From Niabella insulamsoli (GTDB taxonomy: Bacteria; Bacteroidota; Bacteroidia; Chitinophagales; Chitinophagaceae): a stretch of DNA of 64,000 bases. Location: positions 2,232,001 to 2,296,000 of the forward strand of contig NZ_CP190246.1 in assembly GCF_039652435.2 (NCBI RefSeq), read 5' to 3'. This document shows, piece after piece, positions 54,303 to 62,952 of the stretch (position 1 is the stretch's first letter; each line of letters begins with the position of its first letter). A program made the translations under genes and the position numbers. The notes under the pieces were generated by a model. It did no database searches and was not told where the DNA came from. It saw only the letters and a list, made by a program, of their open reading frames with translations.

Positions 54303-55577
54303 GTGAAAATTTTAACGCTCTTAGGCGTGATGGTATTCCTTTGCCTATACCTGAACGCGCAGATCACAAAAATCCAACCCCTTAACATTGACGATCGATT
54401 TCCTGATTTCACCTTTCAAAAAGTAATCAACCGACCCCAAGGTCAGCTCGCTCTATCCGAATTAAAAGACAAACATATTATTATTGATTTCTGGAGCAGG
54501 TATTGCCTGAGTTGTATTTCTTCTTTTCCCAAAGTTCAGCAACTGCAGGATAAATTTAATGATGACTTACAGATTATCCTCGCCAACCCCCATGATATGG
54601 GTTATGAAAAAGAAGTAAACGCACTTCTCAGTAAGGTCAAGAAAAACACCGGATTTTATCCAAGTATCCCTATCGCCCTCAACGATACCTTACTAAACCT
54701 TTATTTCCCGCATCAATCAGTGCCCCACTATGTTTGGATATCAAAGGATCGAAAAATCAAAGCCATTACATCAGCCGATGAGCTTACCGAACAAAATCTA
54801 AAAAAATTTATAAGCAATGAGCTAAACGAACTGACCGTTAAGGATTCCAAAGACGCAGCTCTAGATCTTTATTCCCTTATTGCTACCGGTGGTAGTAACA
54901 GAAATGATTTCCTGTTTTATTCTATGTTTTCTAAGGAGCAACCGAGCAGTAGCCTACCTACCCGTTATATACGAGACAGTACAGGAAAAATTCTTGGCTA
55001 CTGTGCTATTAACCGTCCACTTTCGTTTTTTATTCAAAAAGCTTATAGACAGACGCTCAAAGGCTTTAACGATAATCGCATCTTTTACGATCTCGACAAA
55101 CAAATCATCTTTGACGATCAAAAGCAACCCTCAAAATACTGCTACGAGATTAAGTTTAATGATAGCCATGCAAAATCCCAGCAATTGGAGCAACTACTGC
55201 AAGCGGATCTTAAACGATCCTTCGGCATACGAGCGCAGCTCTTAAAAGAATCGATGCCCTGTATCGTTATCAGAGATATTAAAAACATCAGCCAAATCAA
55301 ATCTTCCCATCCCGGCACTTCGGTAAGTCTTTCTAAAAACAACAAGGATAAATTTATTAGAGGCTACAGCGTAAATATTGCCCTAGGAATGCTAGATAAA
55401 CTGAGACTGCCAATCATTAACGAGTCTTCTTATAAAGACGAGCCTATTGATATTGCCTTCACCAAAGGAGCTGATCTCAGCAATCCACAAATATTAATAC
55501 AACAATTAGAGGGTATCGGTTTTCAGATTGAGCAAGCCCCCAGAACCATCGAAATCATCCGATTTAACAAACCTTAA
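54303..55577 (+). CDS. TlpA-family thioredoxin-like protein with C-terminal extension
   Basis: A 424-residue secreted protein from a GTG start with signal peptide (MKILTLLGVMVFLCLYLNAQ). Residues about 28-175 form a TlpA/redoxin domain with active-site WSRYCLSC (cysteines 68 and 71), DDRFPDFTF before it and the cis-proline QSVPHYVWISKDRKI after it. The C-terminal 250 residues lack a recognised domain; repeated FSKEQ- and IQKAYR-like segments and a GVGF-type ending (IGFQIEQAPRTIEIIRF) suggest a DUF3738-like fold. It precedes SusC by 18 bases. TlpA-SusC-SusD units are frequent in this phylum, with TlpA possibly keeping disulfides of exported proteins correct. Confidence 0.83.
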   Translation: MKILTLLGVMVFLCLYLNAQITKIQPLNIDDRFPDFTFQKVINRPQGQLALSELKDKHIIIDFWSRYCLSCISSFPKVQQLQDKFNDDLQIILANPHDMGYEKEVNALLSKVKKNTGFYPSIPIALNDTLLNLYFPHQSVPHYVWISKDRKIKAITSADELTEQNLKKFISNELNELTVKDSKDAALDLYSLIATGGSNRNDFLFYSMFSKEQPSSSLPTRYIRDSTGKILGYCAINRPLSFFIQKAYRQTLKGFNDNRIFYDLDKQIIFDDQKQPSKYCYEIKFNDSHAKSQQLEQLLQADLKRSFGIRAQLLKESMPCIVIRDIKNISQIKSSHPGTSVSLSKNNKDKFIRGYSVNIALGMLDKLRLPIINESSYKDEPIDIAFTKGADLSNPQILIQQLEGIGFQIEQAPRTIEIIRFNKP

Positions 55578-55595
55578 ACCCAAAACAATCGCTTT

Positions 55596-58500
55596 ATGAA
55601 ATTTACGCTCCACAAATTACCAAACAAGCCGGCTTATTTGAGACTAGCCAGCATTATTCTGACACTACAATGTTTTACTATTTGTCTACCCCTCACTGCC
55701 AAATCCCAAACCTCAGAAATTACCGTCAGTGGATATATACGTAATGAATCTCTCGTTCCCATGATCGGGGCAAATATTGCAGTAAAAGGAAAGAATATAA
55801 GAACCAATGCCGATAACAAAGGTTGGTTTAGCATCAACGCCATGAAGGGTGATTCGCTTTTTATTTCCTACGTAAGTTACGCTGATACCACGATTGCAGT
55901 TTCGCAAGGCATGACCAATATTCAGATAATTCTAGTTCCATGGCGCAAAACCGAAGCCACGGTTATTGTTGAAGCAAACACCGGTTACCAAAAAATAAAA
56001 CCCAATGAAATTAATGGTTCCGTGGTGGTGATCGATAACGAAACACTCAACCAACAAACAGGCACGAATATCTTGCAACGATTAAATGGGGTAACGAATG
56101 GCTTACTCTTTAATATCGGAAAAGAAAATAGTTCAGGCACCGAATCTAACACCATTTCAATACGGGGGCTAAGTACGATTAACGGGCCTATTTCACCGCT
56201 GATTATTCTTGATAATTTTCCCTACGAAGGTGATATTAATAATATCAATCCCAATGATATTGAAAGTATCACGATCTTAAAAGATGCAGCTGCGGCCAGT
56301 ATCTGGGGCGCCAGGGCAGGTAATGGCGTGATTGTCATTACCAGTAAAAAGGGCCGGTTCAACCAGAAGCTAAATGTAAGTTTTAATGCCAATCTGATAT
56401 TTTCAAAAGGTCCCGATTTGCTTGCGCAACCACAGATTTCCAGCGAAGATTATATCAGGATTGAAGAACAACTTTTTAAGCAAGGACATTTCAATGACCA
56501 GATCGATGATATTAACGGCTGGCCCGCTTTACCTCCATCCGTCGACATTTTTTATAAAAGACAGCAGGGATTGATATCGAGCGCAGATTCGGCGATGAGG
56601 ATTTCTCAATACAGCCAGCAGGACAGTCGTATTGAATACATGAAAAACTTTCAACGCCCGGGACTTACCCAGCAGTACAGTTTAAATTTAAGGGGCGGCG
56701 CGGCTAATATTTCCTGGTTTGTGGCCGCCAACCACGACCGCGTAATGGGAACAGATTATTTTGAAAGTGGTAAAACCAATCTTCGCTTTGACAATACCAT
56801 TCGCATTCTAAAAAACCTTTCCACCAACCTGGCAGTTTTCTATACCCATTCCAATAACCAATCCGGCGCACCTGATTTTACTCAGCTCAGTCGCATGAAT
56901 GGCAGATATATTTCCTATCTAAATTTTCAAGACCAAAACGGGCAACCCGTAAACCTACCACGCTACCGAAAAGATTTTACAGACACCATCGGAAACGGCC
57001 GATTACTGGACTGGAACTACTACCCCATCAGCGATTATCTGCATGATTATACTACCGCCCAAACTCAGGAATTAATCGCCCGGCTGGGCATGAACTATAC
57101 GGTATTCGAAGGATTGGACGCCTCGGTGGATTATCAGTATCAAAAGCAATGGGTACAAAGCCGTCGATTTGCTGATATGGAAAGTTTTTATACCCGAGAC
57201 CTGATCAATCGCTTCTCGCAACTACCCGATAACCCTTCCGTCCCTATTGACTATGGCATACCCATCGGTGATATCCTGACCATCGGCGCTTCAGAGATCG
57301 TTGCAAAGAATTTCAGGGGAAAATTAAATTATTATAAAAAACGGTTGAACCACAGCATATCTCTTTTAGCAGGCGTTGAGTTAAGAGACCTCATTTCAAA
57401 AGATTTAGGAGCTTCAACGCTCTACGGCTATCAGGAAGACCCCCTGTCAACGGGAACGGTGGATTTTAATCGGGGCTTTCCTTCGCTGATCAGCCCCTAC
57501 CCTGAATATATTCCCGGCGCACCCTCTGGTGGTCAGCTGATGAACAACCGGTTCGTAAGCTTTTTTGCCAACGGCTCTTATTCTTATAAAAAAAGATATA
57601 CACTCAGCGGAAGTTTTAGAAAAGATGCTTCGAATGTTTTTGGTGCTAAAACCAATGAGCGCTGGAATCCACTTTGGTCAAGCGGTGTCGGATGGCTTTT
57701 ATCATCAGAACCTTTCTACAGGTTCGCTCCGCTACCGGAACTAAAATTAAAGCTCACCTATGGATATAGCGGTAACCTGGATCCCCGTAAAACACCGCTG
57801 CCGATTTCAGGGGCGCTGACAAATAATATCACCAATTTCCCGGTGCAAAGAATCAGCAACCTGAATAATCCTTCCCTGCGGTGGGAAAAGTCCCGCCAAA
57901 TCAACCTGGCATTACAATTTGCTACTGTCGGTCGAAAATTAAGTGGCACTCTTGAGTATTATCATAAAAAAGGAACCGACCTGTACGGCGAAACGCCGTA
58001 TGACTATACGGCCTGGGGCGTCCAGCCAACCATTACCCGCAATGTTGCGGATATGGAAGGACATGGCGTTGATCTTAATTTAATATCGCGCAATATTGAC
58101 GCGGAACTAAAATGGACAACAGAGCTTATTTATAACTATAATGCCAGTAAAACAACAGCCTACTATACCGATGATTCCAAAGACTTCTTTGGAGCGGTTT
58201 TTAACGGCAATACCATTATTCCAATCATTGGCCGCCCACTCTACGCGCTGACCGCTTATAAATCTGCGGGCTTAAATAACCAGGGAGACCCCCAAGGCTA
58301 TTTAGATGGTGAGCTAAGCACAGACTATCGGGCGATCACAAATAGCACGACCGAAAAGGGCATGGAAAGTGGCGCCATCGTTTTTGTGGGAGCAGCTAAT
58401 CCCGTTCATTTTGGTTCCCTTATTAATCACCTGAGTTGGAAAGGTCTTACCCTTTCGGTCAACCTTCTTTATAAAATGGGCTATTATTTTAGAAAAAACA

Positions 58501-58889
58501 CCTTCTCTTCCAGTACGCTCATTAATGGCGGCCTAGGTCATACAGATTATTATGATCGGTGGCAGCAGCCCGGAGATGAGGCCCATACTACCATTCCCAA
58601 ATTTGTTTATACGGATTACCCGCAGTTAAGCTATCGCGAAAATTTCTATCGGTATGCTGAGGAAAATACGGCAAAAGGAGATCACATCCGGCTACATTAT
58701 ATCCACTTAAATTATGATGCGGCGACACTTTTTAAAAATAATGCTTCTTTCAACAATCTTCAAGTATACGTGAATGCCTCTAATCTCGGTGTCCTTTGGA
58801 GGGCAAATGAGTTCGGACTTGATCCGGATTACGCAAACACTTATCCTCCGCAACCCCAATTTACAATCGGCCTAAGAGGCAATTTTTAA
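55596..58889 (+). CDS. SusC/RagA-family TonB-dependent transporter
   Basis: A 1097-residue outer-membrane protein with signal peptide (ASIILTLQCFTICLPLTAKS). It has a carboxypeptidase-regulatory-like domain (VSGYIRNESLVPMIGANIAV), a plug (SIRGLSTINGPISPLIILDN and ITILKDAAAASIWGARAGNG) and a barrel ending in TIGLRGNF. The plug's ILQRLNGVTNGLLFN is typical of the TlpA-linked subgroup. It has no STN domain. SusD follows after 21 bases and TlpA precedes it by 18, so the three form an operon. Substrate is unknown; peptides, glycans and metal chelates are all possible. Confidence 0.94.
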   Translation: MKFTLHKLPNKPAYLRLASIILTLQCFTICLPLTAKSQTSEITVSGYIRNESLVPMIGANIAVKGKNIRTNADNKGWFSINAMKGDSLFISYVSYADTTIAVSQGMTNIQIILVPWRKTEATVIVEANTGYQKIKPNEINGSVVVIDNETLNQQTGTNILQRLNGVTNGLLFNIGKENSSGTESNTISIRGLSTINGPISPLIILDNFPYEGDINNINPNDIESITILKDAAAASIWGARAGNGVIVITSKKGRFNQKLNVSFNANLIFSKGPDLLAQPQISSEDYIRIEEQLFKQGHFNDQIDDINGWPALPPSVDIFYKRQQGLISSADSAMRISQYSQQDSRIEYMKNFQRPGLTQQYSLNLRGGAANISWFVAANHDRVMGTDYFESGKTNLRFDNTIRILKNLSTNLAVFYTHSNNQSGAPDFTQLSRMNGRYISYLNFQDQNGQPVNLPRYRKDFTDTIGNGRLLDWNYYPISDYLHDYTTAQTQELIARLGMNYTVFEGLDASVDYQYQKQWVQSRRFADMESFYTRDLINRFSQLPDNPSVPIDYGIPIGDILTIGASEIVAKNFRGKLNYYKKRLNHSISLLAGVELRDLISKDLGASTLYGYQEDPLSTGTVDFNRGFPSLISPYPEYIPGAPSGGQLMNNRFVSFFANGSYSYKKRYTLSGSFRKDASNVFGAKTNERWNPLWSSGVGWLLSSEPFYRFAPLPELKLKLTYGYSGNLDPRKTPLPISGALTNNITNFPVQRISNLNNPSLRWEKSRQINLALQFATVGRKLSGTLEYYHKKGTDLYGETPYDYTAWGVQPTITRNVADMEGHGVDLNLISRNIDAELKWTTELIYNYNASKTTAYYTDDSKDFFGAVFNGNTIIPIIGRPLYALTAYKSAGLNNQGDPQGYLDGELSTDYRAITNSTTEKGMESGAIVFVGAANPVHFGSLINHLSWKGLTLSVNLLYKMGYYFRKNTFSSSTLINGGLGHTDYYDRWQQPGDEAHTTIPKFVYTDYPQLSYRENFYRYAEENTAKGDHIRLHYIHLNYDAATLFKNNASFNNLQVYVNASNLGVLWRANEFGLDPDYANTYPPQPQFTIGLRGNF

Positions 58890-58910
58890 AATCAATAATC
58901 ATCAAACGTC

Positions 58911-60296
58911 ATGCTTAAAAATATTTTCAAACCCATTAATAACTGGATTTTTGTAACCGGGATCATTATTCTTTTTAGTGTCAGTTCCTGTCAGAAATTT
59001 TTGGATAAAAAATACTCCAATCGTATCACCACACCCCAAACTGTTAAAGATCTTCAAGCCCTTTTGGATGATGCGGCCCAGGTTATGAATCAAAAAGGAA
59101 CGCCGTCTCTTGGCGAAACAGCAGCTGATGACTACTATATACTTCCCGATCGCTATGGCAGCATGAATGAAATGCTTCAAGCGGCTTATCAATGGAAATC
59201 CTACGACTATTTATATCCCAATGATTGGTCCATTTGTTATGCACCGGTTTATAACGCTAATTACTGTTTGGAAATACTTGATAACATAGCTCAGTCGGAA
59301 GACCCTGCCACCTGGAACAATGTAAAAGGATCTGCTCATTTTTTCAGAGGCTATTATTTTTTAATGCTCAGTTGGGTATATGCTAAAGCTTTTGATGAAG
59401 CTACCGCGGACGCAGCACCCGGTATTGTCTTGAGGCTTAGTTCAGATTTTAATATCCCGTCGGAACGAGCCACGATTCGCCAGTCTTATAACCAGGTAAT
59501 CGACGATGTTAAAACCAGCCTGGCTTATCTTCCCGAACGTGCGCTTCATCCATTCCGCCCTTCTCGACTTGCTGCTTTTGGACTACTAGCTAGAACTTAT
59601 CTATCGATGAGCATGTATGACAGCGCTCTGGTTTATGCAGATCAATACCTTAAGCTAAAATCAGAGCTCATAGATTTAAACGGAGATGAAGATCTGGGGC
59701 CGCTTTCCGCGACTTACAAGTTCCGGCAATTTAATAAGGAAACAACCTTTTACACGGAGATGAATGCGACCGCTACCATTAGCCTGCTGCTAACTTCAAG
59801 ATCACGCGTAGATACGATGCTCTTTGCAACCTATGAAGATAACGACTTAAGAAAACTCTATTATTTCAGGATGATGAGTGGCTATCCAGCCTATGCTGGT
59901 AGCTATGCGGGAGGAAGCCGCCAGTTTACGGGTATTGCAACCGATGAAATCTATCTAATCCGGTCAGAAGCCAACTGTAGAGCCGGCAATCTGGAACTCG
60001 CGCTCACCGATCTTAATGAGCTGCTATCACACCGCTACAAAACAGAAAGCTTTGAACTTTTCTCATCTACCAACGAAGCCGAGGTGTTGGATAAAATACT
60101 ACTGGAGCGCCGAAAAGAACTGCTCATGCGGGGACTTCGCTGGATTGACCTTAAGCGACTCAATAAGGAAGGCAGGAACATCACTCCGAAAAGAAGTATT
60201 GAAGGAACGATCATCACACTAGCGCCCAATTCCAGTTACTATGCCCTACCCATTCCTTACGATATTATTCAACTAACCGGAATTGAGCAAAATTAA
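58911..60296 (+). CDS. SusD/RagB-family lipoprotein
   Basis: A 461-residue SusD homologue with lipobox LFSVSSC (cysteine 27) followed by QKFLDKKYSNRITTPQTVKD. NVKGSAHFFRGYYFLMLSWV, the family TPR motif, lies near 143, and IATDEIYLIRSEANCRAGNL, ILLERRKELLMRGLRWIDLK and ALPIPYDIIQL are the C-terminal motifs. It is shorter than the other SusD proteins here, as usual in the TlpA-linked group. Its stop codon overlaps the start of a strong hairpin terminator. Confidence 0.93.
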   Translation: MLKNIFKPINNWIFVTGIIILFSVSSCQKFLDKKYSNRITTPQTVKDLQALLDDAAQVMNQKGTPSLGETAADDYYILPDRYGSMNEMLQAAYQWKSYDYLYPNDWSICYAPVYNANYCLEILDNIAQSEDPATWNNVKGSAHFFRGYYFLMLSWVYAKAFDEATADAAPGIVLRLSSDFNIPSERATIRQSYNQVIDDVKTSLAYLPERALHPFRPSRLAAFGLLARTYLSMSMYDSALVYADQYLKLKSELIDLNGDEDLGPLSATYKFRQFNKETTFYTEMNATATISLLLTSRSRVDTMLFATYEDNDLRKLYYFRMMSGYPAYAGSYAGGSRQFTGIATDEIYLIRSEANCRAGNLELALTDLNELLSHRYKTESFELFSSTNEAEVLDKILLERRKELLMRGLRWIDLKRLNKEGRNITPKRSIEGTIITLAPNSSYYALPIPYDIIQLTGIEQN

Positions 60297-60326
60297 AGGC
60301 CGGTAGCTAATGAAGCCACCGGCCTT
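60296..60326. terminator. Bidirectional terminator between convergent genes
   Basis: AAGGCCGGT at 60296-60304 pairs with ACCGGCCTT at 60318-60326, extended by AGCT/AGCC. It starts at the SusD stop and lies 24 bases from the end of the convergent gene at 60350, so it serves both. Confidence 0.8.
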
Positions 60327-60349
60327 ACCAGATCTTTGAAACAGCTTAT

Positions 60350-60790
60350 TTACATTGGAAGTTCGATATTATCTATTTCCTGTGTGATGTCGCTATTATC
60401 AGAGGCGTCTTCCAATTGGCTGACAAAAGCCTCACTGGACGAACCACCGGTATTGATTTCCACGCGTGAAGATGGGTGCGTACCATCCAGGTAACTTGCC
60501 TGTTGACTGGTTTCTACAGTGATTGAAAAAGAGCAGGCCACTTCGTCAGTTTCCTGATCACATTTCTGACCGGAAGTGATCAGCGTCCAGTTAGACTGCT
60601 CTTCAACAGATGCCTGTGTAAAATCGTCCGGATCGGCGGGTGTGTATTTAAAATACAGATCTGCAAAAAGTCGCTCCTGATTAATACCTGTAGCAGGTTC
60701 CGGCTTTTGCGTAAAAGCAAAAAGCGAGATTGCTACAATAAAAATGGGTAGTATCCATTTCAAATGTTGAAAATTTATATTACTTCTCAT
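60350..60790 (-). CDS. Small secreted protein (DUF6520-like)
   Basis: A 146-residue protein with an N-terminal membrane or signal segment (LKWILPIFIVAISLFAFTQK). The mature region has a cysteine pair (GQKCDQETDEVACSFSITVE) and an acidic tail rich in Ser, Glu and Asp. The plan resembles DUF6520 proteins, which are short secreted proteins of unknown function often near TlpA/SusC genes. It converges on the SusD gene and shares its terminator. The two cysteines could form a disulfide, which would fit with a neighbouring TlpA, but that is inference. Confidence 0.65.
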   Translation of the reverse strand: MRSNINFQHLKWILPIFIVAISLFAFTQKPEPATGINQERLFADLYFKYTPADPDDFTQASVEEQSNWTLITSGQKCDQETDEVACSFSITVETSQQASYLDGTHPSSRVEINTGGSSSEAFVSQLEDASDNSDITQEIDNIELPM

Positions 60791-60860
60791 GATTTGTGTA
60801 ATTTTATATGAATTGATTGTACTTTATAAATAAAAGGCTGTAGTGGCCTTGGGCGACAAA

Positions 60861-60894
60861 GGGTATGGTAGTTTTCATAAAAACTATCATACCC
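60861..60894. repeat. 15-bp inverted repeat (hairpin)
   Basis: GGGTATGGTAGTTTT at 60861-60875 pairs with AAAACTATCATACCC at 60880-60894, with one G-T wobble and a 4-base loop. It lies in the 5' region of the small secreted protein gene. It is not followed by a T-run in either direction, so it is not a standard terminator. Confidence 0.6.
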
Positions 60895-61171
60895 CTTCGC
60901 TTTAAAAAGCCCGACAAACCCGTGTGATCGTAATGGCTGGTAAAATGGGTTTGAAGGGCAAAAAATTTTAACGGTAGCGGTTGATTCATAGCATTGGCTT
61001 TAATCCCAATTAATGAGGAAATTCGGGATCGAATAGGTGTCTATTCTATTTGATCCGGTAGGAACTTTGATTTGCTTAATCCCGCCGAGCGATCATAAAT
61101 AGTACACTCATTCAATTCCTCGACGAATGTATCGCCACCGTTAGCCGTTTAACAAGTCCAAAAAGTAGGTT
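60895..61171. other. Intergenic stretch, no gene supported
   Basis: A 61-codon frame on the minus strand (60804-60989) spans the hairpin at 60861-60894 and has no family-like features. The rest shows no gene, terminator or repeat beyond that hairpin. Confidence 0.4.
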
Positions 61172-62227
61172 TTAGTCGGATTCTGATTTTTGCCGGTAAG
61201 TTGTGGGAGGAACACTAAAGCGTTTTTTATAGGCTTTTATAAAACTCTCGCGGGATTTATAGCCAATTTTAAGACCGATATCAAAAACTGATAGCCGGGT
61301 ATCCAGCAGGTATTTGCGGGCTCGCTGAAAACGAAAATCCATTAGCATTTGATATGGCGGCATGCCGAAAGTGCGTCTGAAAGCGGTTTTCATTTGATAC
61401 AAAGTGAGTCCAACCCTGTTGGCAAGGTCTAGTTCGGTGTCGTAATTATCTTCAAAATCATATTCCTCAGCCTGATAGCGGAGTACTTCGCGCAAATGTA
61501 GCATCGCATCGGTGTGTTTTCCTTGAGGTTTTGTGGCCGTTGCATTAATACCCTGGGAACGAATCAAAAAAAGCATTAACAGCTCTTGAGCCAACACTTC
61601 TGTATAAACACGCAGCGCATCAGGACCCGACTGATAAGCGATAATCTTTCTAACAAGCACTTCCATTTCCGGGCTTAGAAAACTCCTGTATTTTAAAAGA
61701 CTGATCGCCTTTTCCTTTTCTTTACTGGCCTGCTCTAAAAATCGGTCCAGCTGCGGAAAATCCTGTGCTGCATTGCGCAGAAAATGTTCACTGGGATGTA
61801 TGTCAAAGGTTACGTATTCTCCATCGCTATCGAAATAAGCCCTGTTTTCAACATAGGGCGTATGGGTGATATTGAACTCGCCGCTATCCAGTAAGGTATT
61901 GGTCGATTTACCCAGGGACTGTGCCATATGTCTTTTGAGGGTTACGTGGGCTTCCAAAATAGGCTGTTCAATCCTGGACCTGATGAGGGTCGGGTGACTC
62001 ATCAGGTAATGGCTATACCAGATCCGAAGCCAATTAAGGTTTAGCTTCTGAAAATGCATAACACCGAAGTCGCCCACTACGCCATAGCTCTCTGCGAATT
62101 TGAAACGGGGAACTTTTGCGACGGAGGCCAAATGCTGGCTGGGCTTAATTTCTTCGTTCGTCGTGCCTAATATGGTAAACTCATCACTCAAAACCGGAAA
62201 ACCTACTTTTTGGACAGGTGATCCCAC
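61172..62227 (-). CDS. AraC-family transcriptional regulator
   Basis: A 351-residue regulator. The N-terminal 220 residues have no recognised ligand-binding fold, while the C-terminal 90 are the AraC double helix-turn-helix: LANRVGLTLYQMKTAFRRTF, GMPPYQMLMDFRFQRARKYL, LSVFDIGLKIGYKSRESFIK, AYKKRFSVPPTTYRQ. The start is a GTG at 62227; no ATG lies upstream in frame before a TAA. It is divergent from the IucB-like siderophore gene 89 bases away. AraC regulators of this type control siderophore synthesis and uptake in other bacteria, so an iron-related role is probable. Confidence 0.9.
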   Translation of the reverse strand: MGSPVQKVGFPVLSDEFTILGTTNEEIKPSQHLASVAKVPRFKFAESYGVVGDFGVMHFQKLNLNWLRIWYSHYLMSHPTLIRSRIEQPILEAHVTLKRHMAQSLGKSTNTLLDSGEFNITHTPYVENRAYFDSDGEYVTFDIHPSEHFLRNAAQDFPQLDRFLEQASKEKEKAISLLKYRSFLSPEMEVLVRKIIAYQSGPDALRVYTEVLAQELLMLFLIRSQGINATATKPQGKHTDAMLHLREVLRYQAEEYDFEDNYDTELDLANRVGLTLYQMKTAFRRTFGMPPYQMLMDFRFQRARKYLLDTRLSVFDIGLKIGYKSRESFIKAYKKRFSVPPTTYRQKSESD

Positions 62228-62316
62228 GATATGGACTTGTTTAGAGGGTCCGCAACGGGCTAGATTGCACTTGAAATTAAAAAAAAATACTATAAACCTT
62301 ATTTAAACCTAAAATC
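62228..62316. promoter_or_regulatory. Divergent promoter region, AraC regulator / siderophore acetyltransferase
   Basis: An 89-base region with an A9 run separates the two start codons and must hold both promoters. No exact TAnnTTTG box and no Fur-like palindrome were seen. Confidence 0.4.
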
Positions 62317-62922
62317 ATGAGTATAGATATATCACAAAACGACTTCCCGTTTCCCACGAATCTCAGTGCGCAGGTACAGCTGTATCGAAAGGAATTTTCA
62401 GATAAGCAGATCACGTTAAAGCCCCTTCACCTTACCCGAGATATTAAAACTATTCATAAATGGGTGAACAAGCCTTATGCCCAAACCTTCTGGCAAATGC
62501 AGGGCAGTATTGAAATCCTTTATGCCCATTATGAAAAGCTCCTTCAATCCGGTAAGTGTTATTCCCTTATGGCATTTCTAAAAGATAAACCCGTCGCGCA
62601 GATCGATTATTATGCTACCCGTTTCGACGAAATCTATGACCTCTATGAATATGAAGACAACGACTACGGCATTCATCTACTCATGGGGCCTAATAAGTCA
62701 GCGATCAAAAACTTGACGCCCGACGTAATGGTTACGGCATTGTCGTTTTTATTCTCGATAGGTATCCAGCGTATTATGGGAGAACCCGACGCGGCTAATG
62801 AAAAGGCTAACAAGCTGGTTCAAAAAGTTGGCTTTCGCTTTATCCGGCAAATTCAGATGTCTTATAAAACTGCCAACCTTTATGAGTATCGCAAAGAAGC
62901 GTTCCTAAAAATCCATGGCTAA
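62317..62922 (+). CDS. IucB-like siderophore acetyltransferase (GNAT)
   Basis: A 201-residue GNAT enzyme of the hydroxylysine/hydroxamate acetyltransferase type. KQITLKPLHLTRDIKTIHKW and MQGSIEILYAHYEKLLQSGK match the N-terminal half of IucB/AlcB-like proteins. The acetyl-CoA-binding half contains DYGIHLLMGP, FLFSIGIQRIMGEPDAANEK and LVQKVGFRFIRQIQMSYKTA, and it ends in the family's short basic tail. It would acylate a hydroxylated diamine during hydroxamate siderophore synthesis. It is followed after 30 bases by a membrane acyltransferase. NIS synthetase or monooxygenase genes would be expected to the right. Confidence 0.83.
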   Translation: MSIDISQNDFPFPTNLSAQVQLYRKEFSDKQITLKPLHLTRDIKTIHKWVNKPYAQTFWQMQGSIEILYAHYEKLLQSGKCYSLMAFLKDKPVAQIDYYATRFDEIYDLYEYEDNDYGIHLLMGPNKSAIKNLTPDVMVTALSFLFSIGIQRIMGEPDAANEKANKLVQKVGFRFIRQIQMSYKTANLYEYRKEAFLKIHG

Positions 62923-62952
62923 CCTTCCCTTCATCTTCTAAACTATTTTATT

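Noticed and set aside
60804..60989. 61-codon minus-strand frame upstream of the small secreted protein
   Set aside because: It spans a 15-bp hairpin and has no family-like sequence.
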